Assembly (NCBI GenBank): GCA_947489705.1
Contig: CANLEQ010000009.1
Location: 1-64,000 of the forward strand
Length of the DNA stretch: 64,000 nucleotides
From: an uncultured Paracoccaceae bacterium
Lineage (GTDB): Bacteria > Pseudomonadota > Alphaproteobacteria > Rhodobacterales > Rhodobacteraceae
Direction: 5' to 3'
A model generated the notes under the pieces. That model ran no database searches. It saw nothing but the letters and a program-made list of their open reading frames with translations, and was not told the DNA's origin. The first letter of the stretch is position 1, and each line of letters starts with the position of its first letter. Of the stretch, positions 18,061 to 27,292 are shown in pieces. The translations under genes were made by a program, and so were the position numbers.

Positions 18061-18608
18061 GCGTCGGACGCACGCAAGAACAGGAACCGCGCCAGATCGG
18101 CCCGGTTCGCCCCCTCCGGGGTCTGGTCGAAACGATCGACCGGGCCTCGCGCTGGGTGATCGTGGTGGCGATGGGGGCGATGGCGCTCCTGATCTCGGCC
18201 CAGGTCTTTCAGCGCTACGTCCTCAACTCGTCGATCGACGCGGCCGACGAGTTGTCGCGTCTGTTCTTCGTCTGGTCGATCTTCCTCGCCATCCCCCACG
18301 GGATACGGCACGGGGTGCATGTGGGCATCGACGTGATCGCCGCGGCATTGCCCGCGCGCGCCCAGTTCGCCCTGAACCGCATCTCGTCGCTGACCGCGAT
18401 CGCGCTGATGGCGTTCGTTTTCGTGACGGCCCTCTGGGCGGCCGCCGACAAGTGGGGCGAACTGATGCCGACGCTGCCGATCACCGCCGCGCTCTATTAC
18501 GTGCCCGTCTGTATCGGCGCGGGGCACAGCGTGCTGCACCTTCTGTTGCTGGCCCTCGGCGGGCCCCGGGTCTGGGGCGATGCCGCCGGCGTGGAGGCAC
18601 TGAGATGA
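18057..18608 (+). CDS. TRAP transporter small permease (DctQ)
   Basis: This 183-residue membrane protein has four predicted helices, including the family pattern Q-V-F-Q-R-Y-V-L-N near residue 52 and D-E-L-S-R-L-F-F-V-W. The start is GTG at 18057, overlapping the binding-protein TGA. A longer upstream frame exists but only as a shadow of that gene. The small subunit scaffolds the large permease in Na+-driven TRAP uptake. It overlaps the DctM start as ATGA. Confidence 0.9.
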   Translation: MSVGRTQEQEPRQIGPVRPLRGLVETIDRASRWVIVVAMGAMALLISAQVFQRYVLNSSIDAADELSRLFFVWSIFLAIPHGIRHGVHVGIDVIAAALPARAQFALNRISSLTAIALMAFVFVTALWAAADKWGELMPTLPITAALYYVPVCIGAGHSVLHLLLLALGGPRVWGDAAGVEALR

Positions 18609-19885
18609 GCACGGTCGCCGTCAGCCTCTTTGCCCTTTTCGCCGTGATCGGCGCGCCGCTGGCATTCGCGCTGGGGATCGGCGCGGTCGCGGCGCTCCTC
18701 GCGGGCGGCTTCGATCTGGTGGTGCTGCCGCAGCGGATGATGTTCGCCGTGAATTCCTTTCCGCTGATGGCGATCCCGCTCTTCATGCTGGCGGGCGAGC
18801 TGATGGTGAAGGCCGGCATCGTCGACCGGCTGATCGGTTTCGCCAACGCGCTGGTGGGCCGTGTGCATGGCGGCATCGCGCATGTCACGATCCTGGCCGG
18901 CATGGTCTTCGCCTCTGTGAGCGGGGCCGCCGTCGCCTCGGCGAGCGCGCTCGGATCGACGCTGGTGCCGGCGCTGCGCAAAAGCTATCCCGCCCCGTTC
19001 TCGAGCGCCGTCGTCGCCTCGGCGGCCAATCTCGGACCCGTCATTCCGCCCTCGAACGCCATGATCGTCTATGCCCTGATGGCCGGATCGTCGGTCTCGG
19101 TCGGGGGCATGTTCATGGCCGGGATCGTCCCCGGCTTCCTACTTTGCGCGGGGTTCATGCTGCTCGCCTCGTTCATCTCGCGGCGCCGCGGCTATCCGCT
19201 CGGGGGCGTGCCCTTTTCGTTGCGCAACGCGCTGCGCGAGACGCGGCGGGCGGGGTTGATCCTGCTCATGCCGATCATCGTGGTGGGCGGCATCGTCGGC
19301 GGCATCTTCACCGCCACCGAAGGCGCCGCGATCGCGGTGATGTACGCGCTGCTGGTGGGTCTCTTCGTGACGCGCAAGCTCAAGATCGCCGACCTGCCCG
19401 GCTGCCTCTTCCGCGCCGCGGTCCTGGCCGCGATGGTGGGCGCGCTGATCGCGTTCGCGTCGGTCACGACCTTCGTCTTCACGCTCGACCTGGTACCGAT
19501 GCGCCTCTCGGCCTTCATCGAAGGGGTGACGGAAAGCCCCGCGCTCTTCATCCTGCTGGTCATGGCGATGCTGATCGTGGTGGGCATGCTGATCGAGTCG
19601 AACGCGGCCTACATCATGCTGGTCCCGCTTTTCGCGCCGTTGGCCGAAAGCTACGGGATCGACCCGCTCTTCTTCGGCTTTCTCTTCATGTACAACCTCG
19701 TGGTGGGGATGATGACGCCGCCCGTGGGCGTGCTCCTGTTCGTGATGAGCGGCATCACCCGCGTGCCGATGGGAGCGCTGACGCACGAGGTCCTGCCCTT
19801 CGTCCTGCTGCAATTCGCGGTGCTGGGCCTCTGCCTGCTGTTTCCCCCCCTCGTGCTGTGGCTGCCGGACCTTCTGGGCTTTTGA
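18605..19885 (+). CDS. TRAP transporter large permease (DctM)
   Basis: This 426-residue, roughly 12-helix permease is the ion-coupled transport subunit. Typical features are F-P-L-M-A-I-P-L-F-M-L-A-G-E near residue 55, S-G-A-A-V-A-S-A-S near 102, N-L-G-P-V-I-P-P-S-N-A near 142 and the C-terminal G-M-M-T-P-P-V-G. The ATG at 18605 overlaps the preceding TGA. It ends five bases before the amidohydrolase gene, so the carrier and enzyme probably share a substrate. Confidence 0.93.
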   Translation: MSTVAVSLFALFAVIGAPLAFALGIGAVAALLAGGFDLVVLPQRMMFAVNSFPLMAIPLFMLAGELMVKAGIVDRLIGFANALVGRVHGGIAHVTILAGMVFASVSGAAVASASALGSTLVPALRKSYPAPFSSAVVASAANLGPVIPPSNAMIVYALMAGSSVSVGGMFMAGIVPGFLLCAGFMLLASFISRRRGYPLGGVPFSLRNALRETRRAGLILLMPIIVVGGIVGGIFTATEGAAIAVMYALLVGLFVTRKLKIADLPGCLFRAAVLAAMVGALIAFASVTTFVFTLDLVPMRLSAFIEGVTESPALFILLVMAMLIVVGMLIESNAAYIMLVPLFAPLAESYGIDPLFFGFLFMYNLVVGMMTPPVGVLLFVMSGITRVPMGALTHEVLPFVLLQFAVLGLCLLFPPLVLWLPDLLGF

Positions 19886-19890
19886 GGACC

Positions 19891-21255
19891 ATGCCGATGA
19901 TTCCCGACATCCTGATCGACGGCGCAGCCGTGCTGACCTCCGATCCCGCGCGGCCCTACCTGCGCAGGGCCTGGATCGAGGTTGCCGGCGGGCGCATCGC
20001 CTCGGTCTCCGAGACGCGGCCCGAGCGGATTGCCGAGGGGACACGCGTGTTGCCCGGAGACGGTCGTCTCGTCACGCCCGGTTTCGTCAACATCCACACC
20101 CACGCGATCCTGTCGATGGTGCGCGGCGTCGCCGAGGATATGGGCTTCGCGCCCGCCTATACGCCGGGCGTCCCGCATGGCCACGACGTGACCCCCGACG
20201 AGGCGCGCGCGCTGTCGCGGCTGGGCGCGCTCGACGCGCTCTGCTTCGGCTCGACCCTGATCAACGACAGCTTCACCCAGCAGGATACCGCGCTCGAGGC
20301 GATGGCCGAGACCGGCATCCGCGCCTGGGGCTGCGGCCGGATCCACGATGTCGACTTTTCCCGCGTGCATCTGGGTGAATGGCGCTACGACACAGCGATC
20401 GGAGAGCGGACCCTGGGGTTGGCCGCCGACCTGATCGACCGGTTCCACGACCCCGATGGGCTGCGTACCGGCGTCGTGCTGGCCCCGCATGCGCCAGATA
20501 CGTGCAGCCCCGACCTGCTTCGGCTGGTGCGCGAGATGCGGGACGCGCGGGGTCTGCGGATCAACACCCATGTGGCGCAGAGCCGGGTCGAGGTGGACTT
20601 CATCCGCGAGCGCGACGGCATGTCGCCGCCGGAACTGCTCGACAGCGTCGGACTTCTCGACGACCGGCTGATCGCGGCACATTGCATCCATGTCGATCAG
20701 GGCGACATCGACAGGCTCGGCCGCGCGGGGGCCCATCTCGCGCATATCGCGAAGGGCAACCAGACCCACGGACACACCGCGCCGACGCAACGGCTGCGCG
20801 CGGCGGGAATGCGGCTGGGCCTGTCGACCGACAACATGCATGCCGACATGGTCGAGACGATGCGGTGGGCGCTCGCCACGGGGCGGCTGCAGACCGGCAA
20901 AGTCGATGCCGCGTGGCAACCCGAGACGGTGTTCGAGGCGGCCACGATAGGCGGCGCGCGCGCCCTTGGGCTCGACAGCGAGATCGGGTCGATCGAGGTC
21001 GGAAAACGCGCGGATCTGGTCGTCTTCGACATGAACCGCCCGCATCTTCGGCCGCGTACCAACGATCTGGGGGTGCTGGTCCATACCGCGCAGGGCCGCG
21101 ACGTGGACATGGTGCTCGTGGATGGGGAGGTGGTCGTCTCCGACGGGCGGCCGACCCGCGTCGATCTCGCCGCGGCGCTGGCGGCGGCCGAAACCGCCGC
21201 CGCGGCGCTCTGGACGCGGGCGCGCGACGAGCATTCCGCGATGCAGGCGCGCTAG
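19891..21255 (+). CDS. ATZ/TRZ-type amidohydrolase
   Basis: This 454-residue cytoplasmic metal-dependent hydrolase or deaminase belongs to the chlorohydrolase/deaminase branch. The mononuclear metal site is seen as N-I-H-T-H near residue 70, N-T-H-V-A-Q near 227, A-A-H-C-I-H near 262 and S-T-D-N near 312. The C-terminal G-S-I-E-V-G-K-R-A-D-L-V-V-F closes the small beta-sandwich. Family members remove amino or halide groups from heterocycles such as triazines, guanine or adenosine derivatives. The glutamate that usually follows the H-V-A motif is Q here (H-V-A-Q-S). It is last in the racemase-TRAP operon and convergent with DUF3830 across a small CCGCCCGGGCGG palindrome at 21256-21267. Confidence 0.85.
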   Translation: MPMIPDILIDGAAVLTSDPARPYLRRAWIEVAGGRIASVSETRPERIAEGTRVLPGDGRLVTPGFVNIHTHAILSMVRGVAEDMGFAPAYTPGVPHGHDVTPDEARALSRLGALDALCFGSTLINDSFTQQDTALEAMAETGIRAWGCGRIHDVDFSRVHLGEWRYDTAIGERTLGLAADLIDRFHDPDGLRTGVVLAPHAPDTCSPDLLRLVREMRDARGLRINTHVAQSRVEVDFIRERDGMSPPELLDSVGLLDDRLIAAHCIHVDQGDIDRLGRAGAHLAHIAKGNQTHGHTAPTQRLRAAGMRLGLSTDNMHADMVETMRWALATGRLQTGKVDAAWQPETVFEAATIGGARALGLDSEIGSIEVGKRADLVVFDMNRPHLRPRTNDLGVLVHTAQGRDVDMVLVDGEVVVSDGRPTRVDLAAALAAAETAAAALWTRARDEHSAMQAR

Positions 21256-21269
21256 CCGCCCGGGCGGTC

Positions 21270-21683
21270 TCAGGCGAAGTCGAACCGGATGTCGTGCGCG
21301 CCCTTCCAGAGCACCGAATTGCCGAGCGTCATCAGGTTCTCGAGCCCCGAGGTCAGCGTGACGAAATGGTTGCCGGCGAGCTGTCCCATCTTGGAGGCGA
21401 ACGCCACGCCGCCATAGGCCAGCAGGATCTCGGTTTCCGAGATGCCGCCGGGATAGAGGATGATCTGGCCCGGGGCCGGGTGCGATGTGTGGTTCTCGTA
21501 GCCCACGCCGAAATCGTGGTCGCCGAGCGGGATCCAGACGCCCTCGCCGCTCCAGCGGACATGCACGATTTGGCCCGTATAGGGCATCGCGGCGCGGAAC
21601 GCGGCGCAGGTCCTGGGCGCGGCCTCCTCTTCCAGTCTGGCGTCGAAGGTGAAGGGGCCTGCGGTAACGATGAGCTTGGTCAT
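21270..21683 (-). CDS. DUF3830 cyclophilin-like protein (Module B)
   Basis: This 137-residue protein resembles the DUF3830 family, small proteins with a cyclophilin-like beta-barrel. Recognisable stretches are A-P-R-T-C-A-A-F near residue 22, H-P-A-P-G-Q-I-I-L-Y-P-G-G near 68 and the C-terminal G-N-H-F-V-T-L. No catalytic function is established. In genomes this family often sits beside amidohydrolase-type catabolic genes. Here it is the last gene of the Module B operon and its ATG overlaps the stop of the fused dehydrogenase, so co-expression is nearly certain. It could be an isomerase, a small-ligand binding protein or a subunit of the upstream enzyme. Confidence 0.75.
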   Translation of the reverse strand: MTKLIVTAGPFTFDARLEEEAAPRTCAAFRAAMPYTGQIVHVRWSGEGVWIPLGDHDFGVGYENHTSHPAPGQIILYPGGISETEILLAYGGVAFASKMGQLAGNHFVTLTSGLENLMTLGNSVLWKGAHDIRFDFA

Positions 21684-24538
21684 GGTGGTCCTTTATGGAA
21701 ACGGTCGAAGGTGAAGGGAGCCAGGTCCTGCCGGACCCGGCCGGAGAGAGAGATCGCGGCGGCCTCGCGCCCCATCAGGGGACCGAGCGTGTAGCCGTTC
21801 GCGGTCGCCGCGACGGTGACGCCGGGCGCGCCCGGCAAAGGCCCGATCAGGGGCGCGCCGTCGATGTCGATATTCATCGCGGCCCAGCTGCGCAGCACGC
21901 GCAGACCGGCGACCGACGGCACGGTGCGCGCGGCGACCCAGAGGTTGCCTTCGAGGCTGTCGGGCAGGACCCGCGCCTGGCCCGTGGGGCCGGTCTCGGC
22001 AGTCCATGCGCCCCCGATGAGGATCGTGCCGGCATCGGTCTGCTTCATCGTCAGGTGACGGTCGGCATGCGCCACGAGGCAGGGCAGGATCGGCGCGGTC
22101 CGTTCCGTCACGACCATCTGCAAGGGCGCGCCCTTCACCGGGATCGCGCATCCGAGCATGGCACCGAGCGCGGCAGACCAGCCGCCCGCGGCAAGGATCA
22201 GGCGCGGTGCCGCGATGGTCCCGCGATCGGTCGCCACGCTGTAGCCCGCGCCGTCGCGCGCGATCCCGGTGACGGCGGTGTTTTCCTCGAACCGGACCCC
22301 CGCCGCACGCGCCGCGGCGATCAATGCGTTGGTGGCCGCGAGCGGGTTGATCTTGCCCTCGCCCGGGCACCATGCGGCCGCGACCATCCGCTCAGAGACA
22401 TGCGGCGCGATCCGGCGCAGACGGGCCGCGTCGATCACCTCGGTCTCGATGCCCACGCGCGCCTCGGCGGCGGCCTTGGCTTCTAGGAACGGGATCTGCG
22501 CGCGGGTCTCCGCCACGACGAGGCCGCCCGTCCTGTGGATCTCGAACGCGGCCCCGAGATCGCGTTCGAGATCCGACCAGAGGTCGATCGCCTCGGCCTG
22601 CAGCGGCAGCGTCCGCAATTGCAGATCGCCGCCGCCCACGGCCTTGGTCCCGAAATCCCACGACAGGAGCTGCAGGTGCAGCGACCCCGCATTGCCGCCC
22701 GATGCCTCGGCGCCCAGCCTCCCGCGGTCGAGAAGCGTGACGCGGGCGCCCTCGCGCGCGGCGAAGAGTGCCGCGGAAAGGCCCGTGACGCCGCCGCCGA
22801 CGACGAGAAGGTCCGCCTCGTGCGGCTCGAGCGGCGTGCGCCGCTGCTGCGCGGGACGCGCCGCGGGACTGCTTTCGCGGTGTCCGCCCCATTCGGGCTT
22901 TTCGCGCGTCAGCGCGGCGACGGAGACGGGCTTGATCGGCACCTGCGGCGCGAAGAGGGCGGCGAGCGGCGCGTCGTGACCGGCCTCCGTCAGGATCTTC
23001 CGGGCGGCGGTCAGGCAATAGCGTCCCTGGCATCGGCCCATGCCGAGCCGCGTCGCCCGCTTGATCGCGCCGGGATCGCCCGCGCCATCCGCGATGGCCG
23101 CGCGAACGGCACGGGCATCCACAGCTTCGCAGCGACAAACGATGGCGTCCTCCGGGACGGTCCCGCGCGGCGGGGCATCGAAAAGCCGCCAGAGCGCGGC
23201 CTGGAATCGCCGCGCCCGAGCCAGCCTCCGCAGTTCGGGCCGCGGGCGCGGGACCGCCCCGAGCGTCTCGGCGATATCGATCGCCGCCAGCGTCGCTTCG
23301 GCGGCGGCGACCCGCGCGCCCCCCATCCCGCCGGCATCGCCCGCGATCCAGAGCCCGTCGGACGCCGTGCGCCCGACCGCATCGCGCTCCGGCCTCGCAT
23401 CGCCCGTCGCGGCATCGGCGGTGAGCGGCACGTCGAGCAGCCTAGCGATCTCGAGCTGCGGCGCGAACCCCTCGCCCATGCAGATCGTCTCCGCCGCGAT
23501 CCGCCGGGTATCGCCGGTCGGAAGATGGCGCAGGACCGCGTGGGTCGCCTGATCCCCGCCCTCGACGGCGGAGAGCTCCCAGCCGGTGAGAACGGGAATG
23601 CCGCGTCGCAGGAAGTCCGCCCGTTGGGCGATCCCCGTGGCGACGAGGCCCGGAGCGGCAAGGCTCGCTTCGGCGAGGGCGGCCGGGCGGCGCAGGGTCG
23701 CCCGTTCGGCCAGCGCCACGACATCGGCGCCGAGCCGGGCAAGCTCCGACGCCAATTGCCAGCCGAGCGGCCCGTTCCCGGCGATCACGATCCGCCCCTT
23801 GGGCGCGACGCCGTACCGGCGGGCGAGCGTCTGCGCCGCCCCGATCGTCATCACGCCGGGCAGGGTCCAGCCGGGCACCATCGCCGGTATCTCGTATCCC
23901 CCCGCCGCCAGGAGAAGGGCGCGGGGACGCAGCGCGGCGTCCCGCGTCGTCCCGACACTGCGCAGGTCGAAGCGATCCTCGGCGCGGCGGGCGAACCAAA
24001 CGGTCTGTCCGGTGAGGACGGTTATTCCCAGACCGGCCGCCCGGGCGCGCAGGGCATCGCCCTCGCGATGCTGTTCATCGGGGGCGGTCGCGCCGCGATA
24101 GCCGGCGGTACGCGGCTTGAAATACTGTCCGCCGGCCGCATCGCGCTCGTCCACGACGAGGACGTCGAGGCCGGACTGCTTCAGCGACAGGGCCGCGGCG
24201 AGGCCCGCCGGACCGGCGCCGATCACGACGACGTCGGGGGCGTGACGCTCTGGGGCGGGGCGCGCTTCGCGGGCCGGGCGGGGCTCCGTCACACCATCGT
24301 CCTGCGCCGCGACCCGCATTCCCTCTCGCACCTTGGTCATGCAGGCGAGCCGCCCCGTCTCGCCGTCGACCTCCACCACGCAATCCTGGCACACGCCCAT
24401 GCCGCAGAACATCGCTCGGTTCCGGCCCGCGCGGCCACGTCCGAGGGTCCGCAACCCCGCCGAGGTCAACGCCGCGGCGATGCTGTCGCCGTTGCGGGCC
24501 GTGCAGAGCGCGCCGTTCCAGGTAAAGCGGATCGTCAC
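21680..24538 (-). CDS. Single-chain HcnA-HcnB-HcnC fusion: [2Fe-2S]/FAD/BFD/FAD amine dehydrogenase (Module B)
   Basis: This 952-residue polypeptide joins in one frame what Module A encodes as three genes. Residues about 1-95 are a ferredoxin-like HcnA domain with cysteines 45, 50, 53 and 66. Residues 101 to about 545 are an HcnB-type FAD/NAD oxidoreductase (G-A-G-P-A-G at 107-112) ending with a BFD-like cluster (C-R-C-E, then G-R-C-Q-G-R-Y-C). A proline/arginine-rich linker of some 25 residues follows. From about 577 a DAO-type HcnC domain starts with V-V-G-G-G-V-T-G-L-S. The GTG at 24538 lies five bases after the upstream DapA-family stop. No internal stop or clear restart was seen. A fixed 1:1:1 stoichiometry with intramolecular electron transfer is inferred; the substrate is unknown. 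Confidence 0.87.
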   Translation of the reverse strand: MTIRFTWNGALCTARNGDSIAAALTSAGLRTLGRGRAGRNRAMFCGMGVCQDCVVEVDGETGRLACMTKVREGMRVAAQDDGVTEPRPAREARPAPERHAPDVVVIGAGPAGLAAALSLKQSGLDVLVVDERDAAGGQYFKPRTAGYRGATAPDEQHREGDALRARAAGLGITVLTGQTVWFARRAEDRFDLRSVGTTRDAALRPRALLLAAGGYEIPAMVPGWTLPGVMTIGAAQTLARRYGVAPKGRIVIAGNGPLGWQLASELARLGADVVALAERATLRRPAALAEASLAAPGLVATGIAQRADFLRRGIPVLTGWELSAVEGGDQATHAVLRHLPTGDTRRIAAETICMGEGFAPQLEIARLLDVPLTADAATGDARPERDAVGRTASDGLWIAGDAGGMGGARVAAAEATLAAIDIAETLGAVPRPRPELRRLARARRFQAALWRLFDAPPRGTVPEDAIVCRCEAVDARAVRAAIADGAGDPGAIKRATRLGMGRCQGRYCLTAARKILTEAGHDAPLAALFAPQVPIKPVSVAALTREKPEWGGHRESSPAARPAQQRRTPLEPHEADLLVVGGGVTGLSAALFAAREGARVTLLDRGRLGAEASGGNAGSLHLQLLSWDFGTKAVGGGDLQLRTLPLQAEAIDLWSDLERDLGAAFEIHRTGGLVVAETRAQIPFLEAKAAAEARVGIETEVIDAARLRRIAPHVSERMVAAAWCPGEGKINPLAATNALIAAARAAGVRFEENTAVTGIARDGAGYSVATDRGTIAAPRLILAAGGWSAALGAMLGCAIPVKGAPLQMVVTERTAPILPCLVAHADRHLTMKQTDAGTILIGGAWTAETGPTGQARVLPDSLEGNLWVAARTVPSVAGLRVLRSWAAMNIDIDGAPLIGPLPGAPGVTVAATANGYTLGPLMGREAAAISLSGRVRQDLAPFTFDRFHKGPP

Positions 24539-24542
24539 CGGG

Positions 24543-25439
24543 TCAGCCCATCTCCGGCTTGAGCAATCCCACCGCCTCGAGGGCCGCGTGGAGCATGGGT
24601 CGATCGGCATCCGGCAGGGGCAGCCGCGGCGCCCGCGGGGCACCGGTCTCCATCCCCATCAGCGAGAGCGCCGCCTTGGTGGCCGAGACGTAGCGGTGCC
24701 CGCCGACCAGCCGGATCACCGGCAGGATGTCGCGGTAGAGCGCACGGGCCGCGTCGTAATCCTCGCGCTCCACGGTGAGCTCGAAAAGCCGCGCGCAGGG
24801 GCCGGGCAGGATGTTCGACGGTACCGCCACCCAACCGTCGGCGCCGCTCACGAAGCTTTCGAAACCCATAATGCCGCCGAAGACGCTCATCCGGTCGCCG
24901 CAGAAGGCGTTGATGTCGCGCACGCGGGTCACGTCCATCGTGCTTTCCTTGATGTAGTCGACCCCGTCGATCCGGCTCAGCCGCGCGACGATGTCGGGCG
25001 TCAGATCCACGTTGGCCGTGGCGGGGTTGTTGTAGATCATGATCGGCAGCGAGGTCGCCTCGGCGATGCGTGCGAAATGCCGATGAAGCTCGTCCTCGGT
25101 CGGGGTCGAATAGAAGGGCGGGATGATCATCACCCCGTCCGCCCCGACGCCCTCGGCCATGCGGCAATTCTCGATCACGTCCTCGGTCCGCTCGGCCGCG
25201 GCGCCCACCAGGACGGGCACGCGGCCCGCCGCGGCCTCGACCGTCGCGCGCGCGATCATCTCGCGCTCGGCGGCGGTCAGCGACAGGAATTCCCCGGTCG
25301 AGCCCAGCGGGATCAGACCGTGGATCCCCTCGCGGACCTGCCAGTCGGTGAACCGCGCATGGGCGGCCGGATCGACCGCGCCCGTTGCGTCGTAGGCCGT
25401 GACCATGACCGTGTAGGTGCCGCGGAATTTTCGCGTCAT
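24543..25439 (-). CDS. DapA-family lyase (Module B)
   Basis: This 298-residue TIM-barrel Schiff-base enzyme has the typical family length. It retains the canonical G-S-T-G-E-F loop at residues 47-52, Tyr136 in I-Y-N-N-P and catalytic Lys164 in Y-I-K-E-S. It is thus closer to standard DapA/NAL enzymes than its Module A counterpart. It lies between the phosphotriesterase-like gene (ATGA overlap) and the fused dehydrogenase (4-bp gap). True lysine-biosynthetic DapA is improbable in this catabolic operon. A 2-oxo-acid aldolase, dehydratase or pyrroline-carboxylate deaminase role is more likely. Confidence 0.85.
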   Translation of the reverse strand: MTRKFRGTYTVMVTAYDATGAVDPAAHARFTDWQVREGIHGLIPLGSTGEFLSLTAAEREMIARATVEAAAGRVPVLVGAAAERTEDVIENCRMAEGVGADGVMIIPPFYSTPTEDELHRHFARIAEATSLPIMIYNNPATANVDLTPDIVARLSRIDGVDYIKESTMDVTRVRDINAFCGDRMSVFGGIMGFESFVSGADGWVAVPSNILPGPCARLFELTVEREDYDAARALYRDILPVIRLVGGHRYVSATKAALSLMGMETGAPRAPRLPLPDADRPMLHAALEAVGLLKPEMG

Positions 25440-26464
25440 GAGGCGATCTCCTTGAGGGTAAGCAGGCGCAGGGGCGTGTCGCGCAAAAGCGCGGCCACTA
25501 GCCCGGGGTCGAATTCCAGACGCTCCATCAGCCGGCGGACGTTACGCAGGATGTGACCGTAGCCATGCCCGCCCCAGCGGCGCATCCGGGTCCGGGTACA
25601 GATGTCGTGGCTGATCGCGATCTGCGCCCCGAACCCGCATGCCGCGAGATCAGCGATCAGCCGAAGGCGCCCCAGATCGGTGGGCAGCTCGACCGCGTCG
25701 GTCATCCAGTAATGCGACGTCTCGACCCCGAAGAAGTCCCATTCCACCACCGCGCCGCGCTCCAAGAGCGGCGCGATGCCGTCGCCATCGGGATGGGTCC
25801 GGTCCATGTGGCAGAGCACGACGCGCGCGAGATCGGCACCGTTGGCCGCGAGGATGTCGAGGATCTGCGCGCAGGCGTCGGGGGCGCGGCCGGGATGCAC
25901 GCTGATCGCGGCGCCCGTGCGACGCTGCGCCTCGGCCGCCGCGGCGAGGGCGCGGGCCTCGAAGGCGGTGAGCGGCCAGGAACAGCCCATCTCGCCGATG
26001 AGGCCCGCGCCGATCGACGTGCCGTCGAGCCCGGACGCGACCTCGGCGGTGAACCTCTCGGCAAGGGCGGCCTCGTCCATCGCCGCGATGCGGGGCGCGA
26101 CGAAGGGTTCGGTATAGGTCCCGGCGCTCGCCACGACATGGACGCCCGAGATACGCGACGCTCGCGCGAGCCCCGCCGCATCGCGCGCGAGGCCGTGGAC
26201 GCTCTGATCGACGATCAGGCCGCCGCCCTCCGCGCCGAAAAGCGCGAGTTCCCCGGCGGCGATGCCGGGATCGCGCTGATGGGCATTGGCCGCCGCCTCG
26301 TTCGAGCGGTAGTCGATCTGCCACCGCGCCTCCATGCCGATGATCGCGTCGCGGTCGCCCGTCGCACCCGGCGGCACGATGTCGAAGAGCACGTGTTCGT
26401 GCAGCAGGACGGGGCCGATTTCGGCCGCATCGACATCGCCCAGAACCGTGCGCACCACGCCCAT
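25436..26464 (-). CDS. Phosphotriesterase-like (PTE/PHP) hydrolase, Module B copy
   Basis: This 342-residue paralogue of the Module A enzyme at 14096 has the same ligand set: H22-E-H24, bridging E158 in L-I-G-E-M-G, H190 in S-V-H-P-G, H219 in C-H-M-D-R and the S-H-D-I-C aspartate near 286. Both copies share the C-terminal pattern G-G-H-G-Y-G-H-I. The glutamate bridge predicts a lactonase, amidase or esterase rather than an organophosphatase. The ATG at 26464 is one base from the ATPase stop. Frame extension upstream is only a shadow. The two copies probably catalyse the same step on related compounds. Confidence 0.85.
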   Translation of the reverse strand: MGVVRTVLGDVDAAEIGPVLLHEHVLFDIVPPGATGDRDAIIGMEARWQIDYRSNEAAANAHQRDPGIAAGELALFGAEGGGLIVDQSVHGLARDAAGLARASRISGVHVVASAGTYTEPFVAPRIAAMDEAALAERFTAEVASGLDGTSIGAGLIGEMGCSWPLTAFEARALAAAAEAQRRTGAAISVHPGRAPDACAQILDILAANGADLARVVLCHMDRTHPDGDGIAPLLERGAVVEWDFFGVETSHYWMTDAVELPTDLGRLRLIADLAACGFGAQIAISHDICTRTRMRRWGGHGYGHILRNVRRLMERLEFDPGLVAALLRDTPLRLLTLKEIAS

Positions 26465-26465
26465 C

Positions 26466-27287
26466 TCAGAGGATCTTTGACAGGAAGAGCCGCGTATGCT
26501 CGCTTTCGGGGGCGTCGAAGAACGCATCGGGGGGCGCGTCCTCCACGATCTCGCCGCCATGCATCAGCAGGACACGGTCGGCGGCGGCGCGGGCAAAGCC
26601 CATTTCGTGGGTCACCACGATCATCGTCATGCCCCCGTCCGAGAGCCCGATCATGACGTCGAGCACTTCCGAGATCATCTCGGGATCGAGCGCCGAGGTC
26701 GGCTCGTCGAAGAGCATCACACGCGGCCGCATGGCGAGGGCGCGGGCGATCGCGACGCGCTGCTGCTGGCCGCCCGAAAGCTGCGAGGGATAGGCGTCCG
26801 CCTTGTCGGGAAGGCCCACCTTGTCGAGCAGCTCTCGTGCATGCCGCTCGGCCTCGGCCGCCTCCTCGCCGCTGATCCTGACGGGCGCGAGCGTGATGTT
26901 GTGCAGGACGTTGAGGTGGGGAAAGAGGTTGAAGGACTGGAACACCATGCCCATGTCACGGCGCTGTCGCGCGACCTTGCGGTCGGGCAACTCGGTCCGC
27001 CGGCCCAGCCGGTCGACCCGATACCCCATCAGGTGTCCACAGGCATTGATCGTGCCGCCCTCGATCGTCTCGAGATGGTCGATGCAGCGCAGCAATGTCG
27101 ACTTTCCGGATCCCGATCGGCCGGCGATCACCACCACCTCGCCCTGACGTACCGTGAGGCTGACCTCGCGCAGCACGACGTTCGAGCCGAACTGCTTGAC
27201 CACCTTGTCGCAGATCACGATCGGCGGACCGAGGGTCCGGCCGGACCTGGGCGACGTCGCCGGTTTCTCCATCAGCTTCGTCTCCAT
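26466..27287 (-). CDS. Polar amino-acid ABC transporter ATPase (Module B)
   Basis: This 273-residue GlnQ-type ATPase has a 20-residue N-terminal extension. Walker A is G-R-S-G-S-G-K-S-T near residue 59, the signature L-S-G-G-Q-Q-Q-R-V-A-I lies near 172, Walker B reads V-M-L-F-D-E-P-T-S-A-L-D, and the switch is T-H-E-M. The ATG at 27287 is chosen because AGGA lies upstream. A second ATG at 27272 is possible. The Walker A second residue is R where the Module A copy has P-S, so the two ATPases are diverged rather than recent copies. Confidence 0.92.
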   Translation of the reverse strand: METKLMEKPATSPRSGRTLGPPIVICDKVVKQFGSNVVLREVSLTVRQGEVVVIAGRSGSGKSTLLRCIDHLETIEGGTINACGHLMGYRVDRLGRRTELPDRKVARQRRDMGMVFQSFNLFPHLNVLHNITLAPVRISGEEAAEAERHARELLDKVGLPDKADAYPSQLSGGQQQRVAIARALAMRPRVMLFDEPTSALDPEMISEVLDVMIGLSDGGMTMIVVTHEMGFARAAADRVLLMHGGEIVEDAPPDAFFDAPESEHTRLFLSKIL

Positions 27288-27292
27288 CCGTC

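Noticed and set aside
22535-24562. 675-residue plus-strand frame opposite the fused dehydrogenase.
   Set aside because: Antisense shadow; the minus strand holds clear FAD and Fe-S motifs.
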